A stretch of 64,000 nucleotides of DNA from Paenibacillus ginsengihumi DSM 21568. Lineage in GTDB: Bacteria; Bacillota; Bacilli; Paenibacillales; NBRC-103111. The stretch spans positions 78,102-142,101 of the forward strand of contig NZ_KB905553.1 in assembly GCF_000380965.1 (NCBI RefSeq). The letters are read 5' to 3'. Each line of letters begins with the position of its first letter. The first letter of the stretch is position 1. The translations under genes and the position numbers were made by a program. The notes beneath the pieces are model-generated. The model saw nothing but the letters and a program-made list of their open reading frames with translations. It did no database searches and was not told the DNA's origin. Positions 1-9,653 of this stretch are shown piece after piece.

Positions 1-692
1 TCGCGGGGGCATACGACCCGAACGTGATGGCCGCGCAGAGCAACCATCCGGTCGCGGGGGCATACGACCCGAACGTGATGGCGGCGCAGAGCAACCATCC
101 GGTCGCGGGGGCATACGACCCGAACGTGATGGCCGCGCAGAGCAACTACCCGGTCGCGGGGGCATACGACCCGAACGTAATGGCCGCGCAAAGCAACTAT
201 CCGGTCGGAGGAGCATATGACCCGAACGTGATGGCCGCGCAAAGCAACTATCCGGTCGGAGGAGCATATGACCCGAACGTGATGGCCGCGCAGAGCAATC
301 ACCCGGTAACCGGGGCGTATCAACCGTATGGGTTCGGAGCGCCTTATTATCCCATGGGCGGCTACCCGATGATGAGCGGCCCTTACTACAGCCACTTTAT
401 GCATGCGCCCGGCATGGCGGGCTATCCGTGGGATAACGGATGGGATCATAATTCCTGGGATGGGGACAACAATAGCCGGGGCGATGAAGAAAACCCGGAT
501 ATCGCCAAAATATCCGTTTCCGGCCAACCGTCGGCAAGTTCCGCGGCCAAGCGCAAAACGCCGGCCAAGCGCAGCAAGAAACAGAGGCAGCGAGACGCGG
601 CGAAAGCGGCGATCAACCGTTTGCTTGAGCGCAAAGCAAGCCGCCGCAGCTACAGCTACCCCAAAACAAGCTACCCGTGGATTAACGGTTAA
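1..692 (+). CDS. SafA/ExsA-like spore coat assembly protein, C-terminal part (cut by window start)
   Basis: The reading frame is open at the left edge (codons begin at base 3), so only the C-terminal part is visible. Residues encoded from base 24 are six tandem copies of a 17-residue unit (core AAQSNHPVAGAYDPN) encoded by 51-bp repeats. A Gly/Pro/Tyr/Met-rich stretch, an acidic Asn/Asp patch, and a basic tail with KRKTPAKRSKKQRQR and a YPWING end follow. This build fits the C-terminus of SafA/ExsA coat proteins, whose LysM domain would lie upstream of the window. In B. subtilis safA lies not far from bofC, which supports the guess. The first visible codons are repeat units, not a true start. 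Another repetitive spore surface protein is possible; the family call is inference. Confidence 0.5.
   Translation, partial: AGAYDPNVMAAQSNHPVAGAYDPNVMAAQSNHPVAGAYDPNVMAAQSNYPVAGAYDPNVMAAQSNYPVGGAYDPNVMAAQSNYPVGGAYDPNVMAAQSNHPVTGAYQPYGFGAPYYPMGGYPMMSGPYYSHFMHAPGMAGYPWDNGWDHNSWDGDNNSRGDEENPDIAKISVSGQPSASSAAKRKTPAKRSKKQRQRDAAKAAINRLLERKASRRSYSYPKTSYPWING
3..330 (+). repeat. 51-bp in-frame tandem coding repeats
   Basis: Repeat units start at 24, 75, 126, 177, 228 and 279, each 51 bp, with a partial unit before base 24. The last unit diverges after its first half. Copies differ at a few third positions (gcc/gcg, cat/tac) and in one block (gtcgcggg versus gtcggagg). The array is therefore being edited by duplication while keeping frame. 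Confidence 0.95.
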
Positions 693-713
693 ATAGCGAG
701 AGCGAACCGTAAG

Positions 714-743
714 CAAGGACCGGAGGTCTATCCCCGGTCCTTG
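714..743 (+). terminator. Hairpin after the coat protein gene
   Basis: Perfect 10-bp stem CAAGGACCGG (714-723) with CCGGTCCTTG (734-743) and a 10-base loop, 21 bp after the stop codon. The following T run is weak (ttattg), so it may terminate poorly or protect the 3' end. Confidence 0.6.
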
Positions 744-807
744 GTTATTGCTGTATATTCCTTCAGGAGCGTGGGAAAAATAGAGATAAAAACTAGAGGG
801 GATCGCT

Positions 808-1506
808 ATGAGCATGCTCAGCTTCTGGAACCAGTTGAAAAAGCAATTGAAAAAAAAGCTGCGCTGGCGACGGCGTTGGCTGAATTTGGCTCTTGTGATG
901 CTTGCGGTCGGCATCGCTTCGGGAGGATACGCATGGTATGCCCGAATCGGCGCCGAAAACGAAAGTGAGCCGGCGGAGCGCATGGTGTTAAGCCGGCAAG
1001 TATCGGAACGGACCCAACCGGAGGAAGAAGTATTGCAGATGATTGACCGAATGGAAGGACAAAGGGAAGCTTTTGCCCGGAAAATTTACGTCTGCGGCGA
1101 GGAGATCCAGCATCTCGGCCCCATGAGCGCCGCGGACGTGCTCACTTATTACAGAGAGCATCCGGAATCGACCGTAAGCCTGGGGAATGAAGAGAAAATT
1201 TATTTTACCGAGCACGTGGAAGATCTCTCGCCCCAATGCAAGGAAAATGCTTATTTCGGACTCGACGATCAGGGGAATCTGTCTCTTTTTGAAGGCGTGC
1301 CGGGAACAGAGGGCAACGTCATCCGGACGTTTTTCCAGCTCAATATCGAGTATTTGGAAAGCTCGTTGCCCAGAGATACCGTCCAGCAGCTCTACAGGGG
1401 GATCCGCATCACCGATCTGGCCGAATATAACAGCGTTCTGTCCACTTTCAGCGATTTTGCCATCGAAGAGACGGAGAAAGTGATGAAGGCCTCTCCCGGC
1501 CGCTGA
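808..1506 (+). CDS. bofC: BofC, bypass-of-forespore protein
   Basis: 232 residues. In B. subtilis BofC is a forespore-made protein of the intermembrane space that restrains SpoIVB, the protease that triggers pro-sigma-K processing. The sequence has a short basic cytoplasmic end, one membrane anchor (about 22-46), and the BofC N- and C-terminal regions, including YVCGEEIQHLG and a conserved AYFGLDDQGNLSLFEG block followed by RTFFQLNIEYLESSLP. The ATG at 808 follows an AGAGGGGATC ribosome site. It is monocistronic, with a terminator right after it. No convincing sigma-G promoter was identified by eye. The longer basic N-terminus relative to the B. subtilis protein, as I remember it, is the only difference noted. 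Confidence 0.88.
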   Translation: MSMLSFWNQLKKQLKKKLRWRRRWLNLALVMLAVGIASGGYAWYARIGAENESEPAERMVLSRQVSERTQPEEEVLQMIDRMEGQREAFARKIYVCGEEIQHLGPMSAADVLTYYREHPESTVSLGNEEKIYFTEHVEDLSPQCKENAYFGLDDQGNLSLFEGVPGTEGNVIRTFFQLNIEYLESSLPRDTVQQLYRGIRITDLAEYNSVLSTFSDFAIEETEKVMKASPGR

Positions 1507-1528
1507 CCTTCCATACGGACGAAGCGAA

Positions 1529-1564
1529 ATCCAGATGCGTTCTTTATGCGTCTGGATTTTTTGT
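1529..1564 (+). terminator. bofC intrinsic terminator
   Basis: An ATCCAGATGCG arm pairs with TGCGTCTGGAT (11 pairs, two G-U), followed by seven T bases. Confidence 0.85.
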
Positions 1565-1895
1565 CATTTTTGGGCTCGGTAATGATTGGCGTTCCGCTGG
1601 CCGTGGGCTCACTTTTTGCCGGGCAGACCTTAAGCTAACGCAAGCCACAGAGCTTATTTTACTCGAAACGCTCGATTTGAAATTGTAACGCAAGTGAGCG
1701 GCCTTATTCGGCATTTTGGGCGACAAGAATGGGTGTTTTGGACAAAATAGCGCTACCCAGCCTGCGTTGCATTTTAAAAAAGGGCTCGATTCAGCAAAAT
1801 AGCGTTTGTCACTAGCGTTAGCAATTCGGAAGCTTCGGCAGAAGCGCGGGAAGGGACAGCTCTGGAAGGGGCCGCAACCCCGGTGCTGTTTACAT

Positions 1896-2036
1896 GATTG
1901 ACGCCTATGACGATCGCTTCCTTCGTCATCGGTCGTCACCTGCGGTGTTGAAAATGCAACGTGTGGGTTCACCGCTGAATTTTCAAGATTGACGCCTATG
2001 ACGATCGCTTCTTTCGTCATCGGTCGTCACCTGCGG
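1896..2036 (+). repeat. Two 50-bp hairpin-forming direct repeats
   Basis: Copies at 1896-1945 and 1987-2036 differ at one base. Each begins gattgacgcctatgacga and ends cgtcatcggtcgtcacctg. The arms GACG-CC-ATGACGA and TCGTCAT-GG-CGTC pair with each other around a short loop. A related hairpin follows ruvB at 4977. Confidence 0.9.
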
Positions 2037-2253
2037 CCTATGCCGCTTGCGCTGAACTATCAGAAGATGAGAATGGGCTGCGGACTGTGGGCTATTTTCA
2101 AGAGAGTCGGCAAATGTTGCATTTTGTACAACAAAAACGGTAGGATACCCCCTATCTACGACTTAATATTGTAGAATGTGCAACATTTCAGGCGATGCTC
2201 CCGGGTTTGAAGCTAATTGCGCCCAAATTGTTGTACGAAATACAACATTACCC

Positions 2254-2315
2254 TTTCTATAGGGCGAAGGATACGGAAAATGTTGTATTTTTTGCAGGAT
2301 TCGTCGTCTCATGTG
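2254..2315 (-). repeat. AT-rich dispersed element, minus-strand copy
   Basis: Read on the minus strand it gives GACGAATCCTGCAAAAAA, then TACAACATTTTCCGTATCC, then TTCGCCCTATAG. It aligns over about 50 bases with 32180-32236 and more loosely with 23974-24021. A less complete relative may lie at about 2105-2150. Confidence 0.7.
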
Positions 2316-2340
2316 CCCGAGTGTGCCCGGGTAGGGGCCG

Positions 2341-2604
2341 CGCTAACGCGAAGTTCGAACGATAAGGCGGAGTTTACACGCTAACGCAGATCTTACACGC
2401 TAACGCAGATCTTACACGCTAACGTAGAGCTCGCACGCTAACATAGAGTTCCACCGCTAACGTAGAGCTTGCACGATAAGTAGAGCTCGCACGCTAACGT
2501 AGAGTTCGATCGCTAACGTAGAGTACGCGCGCTAACATAGAGTCCGATCACTAGCGTAGATCTCGCGCGCTAACATAGAGCTCGACCGATATCGCGGAAT
2601 TGAC
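2341..2604 (+). repeat. Array of about 13 degenerate 19-bp repeats
   Basis: Unit is roughly ACGCTAACGTAGAGCTCGC. The clearest copies are at 2378-2396, 2397-2415 and 2416-2434; later copies are 18-20 bp with substitutions. The same core occurs inverted downstream of tcdA (32074-32150). Confidence 0.85.
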
Positions 2605-2709
2605 CAGGCCTGCGGCCGGGTATCCCCGTCGAAAACTTCGCCCGAGCGCACCTGGGCGCGGGATTTTTACGCTCGGAATCTATCATTGATGTTCAATGCC
2701 TTCATATTT

Positions 2710-2718
2710 TGATATAAT
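2710..2718 (+). promoter_or_regulatory. Extended -10 promoter of ruvC
   Basis: TGATATAAT is a perfect extended -10 element. The -35 region is poor (TTGATG at 2686 is too far; TTCAAT at 2692 is 15 bp away), as is usual for extended -10 promoters. It lies 97 bp before the ruvC start. Confidence 0.55.
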
Positions 2719-2814
2719 GTCAGGTAAATACATATGTTCGCTATATTGCGAGGAAGAACGACAGCGGCTCTGTAAGGGAAGAGCGGCGGCGGGATATGAC
2801 GGGAGTGCGGGTAT

Positions 2815-3318
2815 TTGAGAATTTTGGGGATCGACCCCGGGATCGCCATTGTCGGTTTCGGATTGGTCGACAAGCAGGGAAGCAAGATTGTGCCGGTGCA
2901 ATACGGCTCGATTCAGACGGAGGCTCATACGGAGGAAGGGCTGCGGCTGAAGCAAATATACGAGGCCGCCGGGCAGCTCATTGATACATACAAGCCGGAA
3001 GCGCTGGCGATTGAGAAGCTGTTTTTCAACCGGAACGTGACGACGGCGATGACGGTCGGCCAGGCCAGAGGCGTGCTGGTGCTGGCTGCGGTGCAGAAAG
3101 GGCTGACCGTCTCGGAGTATACGCCGATGCAGGTGAAGCAGGCGATCGTCGGGTACGGCAAGGCGGAGAAGAAACAGGTGCAGGAAATGGTCAGAATGGT
3201 GCTCAGGCTGCAGGCTGTGCCGAAGCCGGACGATGTCGCCGACGCCCTGGCTATCGCTGTTTGCCATGCGCATTCTTCCGGTTTTCAACAAAAATTGAAC
3301 GAGGTATTGAAGCGATGA
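2815..3318 (+). CDS. ruvC: RuvC, Holliday junction resolvase
   Basis: 167 residues. RuvC is the dimeric Mg-dependent nuclease that cuts Holliday junctions made mobile by RuvAB. The RNase H-like fold is evident: the first acidic residue in ILGIDPG (D7), the Glu of ALAIEKLFF, and the C-terminal Asp pair in KPDDVADALAIAVCH. The start is TTG at 2815, giving the family-typical MRILGIDPG; nearby ATG and GTG codons are out of frame. The stop overlaps the ruvA start (ATGA at 3315), implying translational coupling. B. subtilis lacks ruvC and uses RecU, so its presence points to Paenibacillaceae rather than Bacillus. Confidence 0.95.
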   Translation: MRILGIDPGIAIVGFGLVDKQGSKIVPVQYGSIQTEAHTEEGLRLKQIYEAAGQLIDTYKPEALAIEKLFFNRNVTTAMTVGQARGVLVLAAVQKGLTVSEYTPMQVKQAIVGYGKAEKKQVQEMVRMVLRLQAVPKPDDVADALAIAVCHAHSSGFQQKLNEVLKR

Positions 3319-3956
3319 TCGACTTTTTGCGAGGACAGCTGGCTCATCGGGAAACCGACTACATCGTCTTGGACGTTCACGGGGTCGGATACCGCGTGTT
3401 TTGCTCCAATCCTTTTGCGGTGCAGCCGAAGGATTCGGAGGAAGTGACGATGTACATTCATTATCATGTGCGCGAGGACGCCCATATGCTGTTCGGGTTC
3501 CCCACCCGCGAGGAGCAGTCGCTGTTTCGGCTGCTGCTGGACGTGACAGGCATCGGGCCTAAGGTAGCGCTGGGCATTCTGGCAGGCGGCCGGCCTGAAG
3601 TGATCATCGGCGCCATTCGCCAGGAGAATCTCGGATTTTTGACCAAGCTGCCGGGGATCGGCAAAAAGACGGCGCAGCGCATCGTGCTCGATCTGAAAGA
3701 CAAGCTCGGCGCCTGGTCGTCTGCGGCAGGGGTGACGGACGATGGCGGCTGGGGGCCTGCCGGCCTCGAGACGCCGGAGCCGGAAGCGGGAGCTTGGGGC
3801 GAGGCGAAAGCGGCCCTGATGGCCTTGGGCTATACGGAAGCGGAAGCGGACCGGGCGGGAGAGACGGTGAGACCGAAGCTGAAGGGCGGCGAGTCGGCCG
3901 ACGCGGTGACCAAGCTGGCGCTGCAGGCGCTGTACCAGCAGTCGCTGGTGAAGTGA
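3315..3956 (+). CDS. ruvA: RuvA, Holliday junction DNA-binding subunit
   Basis: 213 residues. RuvA tetramers bind the four-way junction and load RuvB. It begins MIDFLRGQL, the family start, at the ATG overlapping the ruvC stop; the frame is open further upstream but that part is ruvC shadow. The N-terminal OB fold covers about 1-62. Two helix-hairpin-helix motifs follow (VTGIGPKVALGIL and LPGIGKKTAQRIVLDLKDKL). After a Gly/Pro-rich linker comes the C-terminal UBA-like domain III (AKAALMALGYTEAEA) that contacts RuvB. Confidence 0.96.
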   Translation: MIDFLRGQLAHRETDYIVLDVHGVGYRVFCSNPFAVQPKDSEEVTMYIHYHVREDAHMLFGFPTREEQSLFRLLLDVTGIGPKVALGILAGGRPEVIIGAIRQENLGFLTKLPGIGKKTAQRIVLDLKDKLGAWSSAAGVTDDGGWGPAGLETPEPEAGAWGEAKAALMALGYTEAEADRAGETVRPKLKGGESADAVTKLALQALYQQSLVK

Positions 3957-3971
3957 GAGGAGTAGAGCATC

Positions 3972-4976
3972 ATGGAAGACCGCATTATATCGGCCCATCT
4001 CATGATGGAAGAGCAGGCGATGGAATTAAGCCTGAGACCGAGATATTTGGCCGAATATATCGGCCAGTCGACGGCGAAGGAAAATCTCAAAATATATATT
4101 GAAGCGGCAAAAATGCGCCGGGAGGCGCTCGATCATGTGCTGCTGTACGGCCCCCCCGGGCTCGGCAAAACGACGCTTTCGAACATTATCGCCAATGAGC
4201 TGGGCGTAGGCGTGCGGACGACGTCGGGACCGGCGATCGAACGGCCGGGCGATTTGGCGGCGATTTTGACGAATTTGCAGGAAGGCGATGTCCTGTTCAT
4301 CGACGAAATCCACCGGCTGCACCGGACGGTGGAAGAGGTGCTGTACCCGGCGATGGAGGACTTTGCCCTCGATATCATTATCGGTAAGGGGCCCAGCGCC
4401 CGCTCCGTCCGCCTCGATCTGCCGCCCTTCACGCTGATCGGCGCGACGACGCGCGTCGGGCTGCTGTCGGCGCCGCTGCGCGACCGCTTCGGAGTCGTCA
4501 GCCGGCTCGAATATTATACCGTGGACGAACTGGCCTACATTGTCAGCCGGGCAGCGGAAATTTTGCAGGTGCAGATCGTCGGGGAAGCGTCGCGCGAGAT
4601 CGGCATGCGTTCGCGGGGAACGCCGCGGATCGCCAACCGGCTGCTGAAGCGGGTGCGCGATTTCGCCCAGGTGAAGGGGGACGGCATCATTACGGAAGAG
4701 ATTGCCCGAACCGCCTTGTCGAGCATTCAGGTCGATCCGCTCGGGCTGGACGAGATCGATCATAAAATGCTGCGCGCCATTATCCACCATTTTCAGGGCG
4801 GGCCGGTCGGATTGGACACGATCGCCGCTTCCATCGGGGAAGAGAGCCAGACGATTGAGGATGTGTATGAACCGTATTTGCTGCAGATCGGCTTTTTGCA
4901 GCGGACGCCGCGCGGCCGAATGGCTACCGAATCCGCTTATCGTCATTTAGGCATTCCGATGCCTTCCAAGAATTAG
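3972..4976 (+). CDS. ruvB: RuvB, Holliday junction branch migration ATPase
   Basis: 334 residues. A hexameric AAA+ motor that drives branch migration with RuvA. Walker [10 protein letters not shown] is at 60-68 and Walker B with DEIHRLH at 111-117. Sensor region [18 protein letters not shown] follows, and a C-terminal winged helix ends [17 protein letters not shown]. It starts 15 bp after ruvA behind GTGAGAGGAGTAG. Length matches the family. It closes a tight ruvC-ruvA-ruvB operon. Confidence 0.97.
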   Translation: MEDRIISAHLMMEEQAMELSLRPRYLAEYIGQSTAKENLKIYIEAAKMRREALDHVLLYGPPGLGKTTLSNIIANELGVGVRTTSGPAIERPGDLAAILTNLQEGDVLFIDEIHRLHRTVEEVLYPAMEDFALDIIIGKGPSARSVRLDLPPFTLIGATTRVGLLSAPLRDRFGVVSRLEYYTVDELAYIVSRAAEILQVQIVGEASREIGMRSRGTPRIANRLLKRVRDFAQVKGDGIITEEIARTALSSIQVDPLGLDEIDHKMLRAIIHHFQGGPVGLDTIAASIGEESQTIEDVYEPYLLQIGFLQRTPRGRMATESAYRHLGIPMPSKN

Positions 4977-5022
4977 ACGCCGATGACCAATGACGTTTCG
5001 TCATCGGTCGTCACCTTTTTTT
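4977..5022 (+). terminator. ruvB terminator, related to the 50-bp hairpin repeat
   Basis: GACGCCGATGAC pairs with GTCATCGGTCGTC (one bulge), then CACC and seven T bases. The arms match the direct repeats at 1896 and 1987, so a dispersed hairpin repeat appears to serve as the ruv operon terminator. Confidence 0.75.
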
Positions 5023-5089
5023 CGGCGCTGACACATTGCTGAAGGTCACCGCCTAATGATCAGGATATATTGCGAGAGGAGCAACAGCT

Positions 5090-7276
5090 ATGCATTGGGA
5101 AGAGCGGAACGGCGACAACGGCAGCGGGAGGAAAGCGGGGAATTCCCCGGCCCGCAGACTGCGCAGAACCGCCGTTCTTTTGCTGGCCGGACTGCTGCTT
5201 GGGGCGGCCGGCGTATGGCCGGGGAGCAGTGCAGGCGGCGGCATCGGCACGGCGCGGGCAGAAGTGGTCTCCGTGCCGCATGTGGAGGCGATCCGCGTCG
5301 CCCTGTTTATCGAATCGGGCAAGTACAGCGCCGTCACCCAGGCGGCTACCTTATCGTCCGAGAGCGGCATGACGCTCCGCTTGCGGTCAGCTGCGGGCGG
5401 GCCGCCTGTCTATCAGGCAGCGCCGAAGGAGCCTGTCCGCATCTATGACGCGAACGGCTATTCGGCGCTGCTATTGGAGACGGGCGACGCCGCGCAGGCG
5501 CGGTCGCTCGCGCAGAAGCTGGCCGCCGGCGGGAACGCCGCCCAGCTGATCGAGCGCGAGAAGAGCCGGCAGACGGCCTGGCAAGTGTTCGTCGGTCCTT
5601 ATCCGACGAAGGAAGCGGCCGCCGCGGCGGCCCAGAAGGCGGCGGCAATGACCGGCGGCTGGCCGCCGGTCATTGCCGGCCCGCTGCGGCTGGCCGCCGG
5701 CACGTTCGCCGCGGCGGCCGACGCGGCCAAGCAGGCGGCGGCCATCGCGCAAGCCGGCTTCGACGCGGACGTAGCCGTCGTCGCCGGCCCGGCGGCGCAG
5801 CCGGCTTACGCCGTGCTCGTCGGCGGCGAGGCCGACGAGAGCGCCCTGCAGGCGCTGCGCAGCCGGCTGGCGGCGGCGGTGCCGGGCCTTGCGCTGACGG
5901 CGCACGACCCGTCTGAGGCATACGTCCTGAAGCGGACCGAGCATGCGGTGACCGCGGACGGAACGACCGCCGGCGCAGGACTTGCCATCGGCGGCACGGA
6001 GCCCAAGCTGTGGGCGGAGCCGAACGGGAAGGACGGCGCGATCCAGGTGAAGGAGCGCTTCGGCCGTTCGTACCGCGGCGGCATCGAGCTGACAAAGCTG
6101 AACGGGAAGTTGGCCGTCGTGAACGAGCTGCCGCTCGAGCAGTACGTCGCCTCGGTCGTCGGCTCCGAGCTGATGACAGGCTGGCCCGAGGAAGCGCTCA
6201 AGGCGCAGGCCGTCGCCGCCCGCACCTTCGCGCTGAGGCAGGGAACGAAATATCAGATCGCGCATGTATCCGACACGACGATGGATCAGGTATATAAGGG
6301 CGTGGAAGCGGAAGCTCCGGATATCGTCACAGCGGTTCAGGAAACGGCCGGCGAGGTGCTTGTTCACGGCGGCGGGCTGATCGAGCCGCTGTTCTCCTCC
6401 AGTGCAGGCGGGCGGACGGCGGAGTCGACGGAGGTATGGGGCAATCCGGTGTCCTATTTCAAGAGCATCGAATCGCCGGACGAAGTGGCCGCAGCGTCGA
6501 AGAAGCCTTGGTACCGCATCGTGCTGCCGAACGGCAAGTCGGGATACGTCCATTCCGACTACGCGAGAGATACCGGGGCAACGAACCCGGCCGGGCTGCC
6601 TTACTACGAATCGACAGAGCCGGCGCTCAATGTGCGCCCCGCACCGTACGTCGATAATCAGGGGAATGCGTCGGTATTCCAGCTCGGCCTGACCGACCGG
6701 TTCGTCGTGATCGACAAGGTGACCGAATCGAACCCTTACGAATGGATTCGCGGACCGTTCACCGCCGCGCAGCTCAAGGAAACCATCAACGCAGGCTCGG
6801 AGGTCAAAGTGAACGGCCCGCTGGAGCGGCTGGAGGTGACGAAGCGCGGCCCGTCCGGCCGGGCAATCGAGGTGTCCGCCAACGGCCAGGCGCTGAAGCC
6901 CAAATATCCCGACGCCTATCGGTCGCTGCTGAACGGCCTGCCGAGCACTTTGTTTGAAATTGAAGAAACGGGACGGTATACTATATTAGGTGCAAACGAT
7001 TCCGTAAGGAACCAGTCGCCGTCGATGTCAAGTCCTTATGTGTTATCTGCCAATGCCGACCGCCCTTCGGCGCAAAGCGGAACCTCCTATGTGCTTAGCG
7101 GCGACGGGAAGGTGAGGGCGGTGACAGCGGAGCCGCAGTATGTGTTTCGCGGAACCGGCTTCGGCCACGGACTGGGCATGTCCCAATGGGGGGCAAGAGG
7201 CCTTGCGGAACAGGGCTATGACTACAAAAAAATATTGCAGACCTATTACACTGGAGTCTCAATCCTCAAAGGATGA
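5090..7276 (+). CDS. SpoIID/LytB-domain protein (secreted, amidase-enhancer type)
   Basis: 728 residues. A signal peptide or anchor covers about 24-55 (AVLLLAGLLLGAAGVW followed by ARA). A long Ala-rich region (about 115-275) contains two SPOR-like segments (WQVFVGPYPTKEAA, YAVLVGGEADES). The SpoIID/LytB domain begins at about 325 (LAVVNELPLEQYVASVVGSE, with KAQAVAARTFAL and FSSSAGGRTAES). The C-terminus carries the rest of the domain (TGFGHGLGMSQWGARGLAEQGYDY). SpoIID is a lytic transglycosylase needed for engulfment and LytB stimulates an autolysin; which role applies here cannot be read. The ATG at 5090 follows GAGAGGAGCAAC. The position between ruvB and queA, 10 bp ahead of queA, suggests co-transcription. 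Confidence 0.85.
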   Translation: MHWEERNGDNGSGRKAGNSPARRLRRTAVLLLAGLLLGAAGVWPGSSAGGGIGTARAEVVSVPHVEAIRVALFIESGKYSAVTQAATLSSESGMTLRLRSAAGGPPVYQAAPKEPVRIYDANGYSALLLETGDAAQARSLAQKLAAGGNAAQLIEREKSRQTAWQVFVGPYPTKEAAAAAAQKAAAMTGGWPPVIAGPLRLAAGTFAAAADAAKQAAAIAQAGFDADVAVVAGPAAQPAYAVLVGGEADESALQALRSRLAAAVPGLALTAHDPSEAYVLKRTEHAVTADGTTAGAGLAIGGTEPKLWAEPNGKDGAIQVKERFGRSYRGGIELTKLNGKLAVVNELPLEQYVASVVGSELMTGWPEEALKAQAVAARTFALRQGTKYQIAHVSDTTMDQVYKGVEAEAPDIVTAVQETAGEVLVHGGGLIEPLFSSSAGGRTAESTEVWGNPVSYFKSIESPDEVAAASKKPWYRIVLPNGKSGYVHSDYARDTGATNPAGLPYYESTEPALNVRPAPYVDNQGNASVFQLGLTDRFVVIDKVTESNPYEWIRGPFTAAQLKETINAGSEVKVNGPLERLEVTKRGPSGRAIEVSANGQALKPKYPDAYRSLLNGLPSTLFEIEETGRYTILGANDSVRNQSPSMSSPYVLSANADRPSAQSGTSYVLSGDGKVRAVTAEPQYVFRGTGFGHGLGMSQWGARGLAEQGYDYKKILQTYYTGVSILKG

Positions 7277-7285
7277 TAAGAAACG

Positions 7286-8347
7286 ATGCGGGTCGACGCT
7301 TTTGATTTTCATTTGCCGGAAAGGCTGATCGCCCAGTCGCCTCTAGCCGAACGAACGGCTTCGCGGCTGCTGACGCTGGACAAGCGGACGGGCGAGATCG
7401 GCCATCAACGGTTCGAACAATTGGAGCAGTACTTGAAAGCCGGGGATGTGCTCGTGTTGAACGATACGCGGGTCATTCCAGCCCGGCTTTTTGGCGTGAA
7501 AGCGGACACCGGGGCAAAAGCGGAAATTTTGCTGCTCAAACAGCTGGACGGCGATCGCTGGGAAGCGCTGGTGCGCCCCGGCAAGCGGCTGAAGCCGGGC
7601 GCGACGATTCACTTCGGCTCGGCCTCCGGCGCCGGACAAGAAGCGGATGCGGGGAAACCGCTGCTGAAGGCCGTTGTGGAAGAGGACGGGGGAATGGGAA
7701 GCCGGACGCTTCGTTTCGAGTACGAGGGCGTTTTCCATGAAATATTGGACAGGCTTGGCACGATGCCGCTGCCGCCATATATCAAGGAACAGCTGCAGGA
7801 GAAGGAGCGTTACCAGACCGTCTACGCCCGGCATGAAGGGTCCGCGGCGGCGCCGACGGCCGGCCTGCATTTCACCAGGGAGTTTCTGCATAGGCTGGAA
7901 CAAAAAGGCGTACAATTAGCCTATGTCACTTTGCACGTCGGCCTGGGCACGTTTCGGCCGGTGTCTGCAGAGACGGTCGAGCAGCATGAGATGCACGAGG
8001 AATACTATGTCGTCCCGGAAGCAACCGCGCGGCGGATCAACGAAGCGCGGCAGCGGGGCGCGAGCATCGTTGCAGTCGGCACGACATCCGCGCGCACGCT
8101 CGAATCGGCGGCTGCCGAAGACGGCACGCTGGCGGCCGGGAGCGGCTGGACCGGCATTTTCATCTACCCCGGCTACCGTTTCAAGGTCGTCGATGCGCTG
8201 CTGACCAATTTTCATTTGCCCAAATCCACCCTGCTCATGCTCGTCAGCGCATTGGCAGGCAGGGAGCATATTCTCGCCGCTTATGAAGAGGCTGTTCGCC
8301 GGGAGTACCGGTTTTTCAGCTTCGGGGATGCCATGTTCATTTATTAG
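7286..8347 (+). CDS. queA: QueA, S-adenosylmethionine:tRNA ribosyltransferase-isomerase
   Basis: 353 residues. It transfers and rearranges the ribosyl group of SAM onto preQ1 in tRNA to form epoxyqueuosine. Family blocks are [33 protein letters not shown], the substrate-region [26 protein letters not shown], and a C-terminal [19 protein letters not shown] with [13 protein letters not shown]. Length is normal. It starts 10 bp after the SpoIID-like gene and precedes tgt, the preceding enzyme of the same pathway. Confidence 0.97.
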   Translation: MRVDAFDFHLPERLIAQSPLAERTASRLLTLDKRTGEIGHQRFEQLEQYLKAGDVLVLNDTRVIPARLFGVKADTGAKAEILLLKQLDGDRWEALVRPGKRLKPGATIHFGSASGAGQEADAGKPLLKAVVEEDGGMGSRTLRFEYEGVFHEILDRLGTMPLPPYIKEQLQEKERYQTVYARHEGSAAAPTAGLHFTREFLHRLEQKGVQLAYVTLHVGLGTFRPVSAETVEQHEMHEEYYVVPEATARRINEARQRGASIVAVGTTSARTLESAAAEDGTLAAGSGWTGIFIYPGYRFKVVDALLTNFHLPKSTLLMLVSALAGREHILAAYEEAVRREYRFFSFGDAMFIY

Positions 8348-8468
8348 CGGTTATTTCCGTGCGGGTCAGCTCCCCCTGCTCCCCGGACAGGGGCGTCCGC
8401 TAAGGCCGGAGCCCGGCGGGTTCAAGGCGCAGGCGCAAGCGGCGGCAAGTTATTGACGAAAGAAGTGA

Positions 8469-9611
<1,143 letters not shown>

Positions 9612-9653
9612 CCTTAGTTATACATATAACCACGCGTCGAAGGAGGAATCACA

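Larger units (their letters stand above)
1565..2814. other. 1.25-kb non-coding region between bofC and ruvC, rich in repeats
   Basis: No convincing gene. It holds two 50-bp direct repeats, a run of 19-bp degenerate tandem repeats and AT-rich TGCAACATTT-type elements (listed separately), and the ruvC promoter near its right end. Open frames here run across hairpins and repeats without ribosome sites. Confidence 0.8.

Noticed and set aside
1544-2020. Minus-strand open frame of 158 codons after bofC
   Set aside because: It crosses the bofC terminator and both 50-bp repeats, has no ribosome site, and has no protein-like features.
5471-6553. 360-codon minus-strand frame across the SpoIID-like gene
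   Set aside because: GC-rich codon bias on the plus strand produces long antisense frames. Low-complexity Arg/Ala/Gly content and no start signal.
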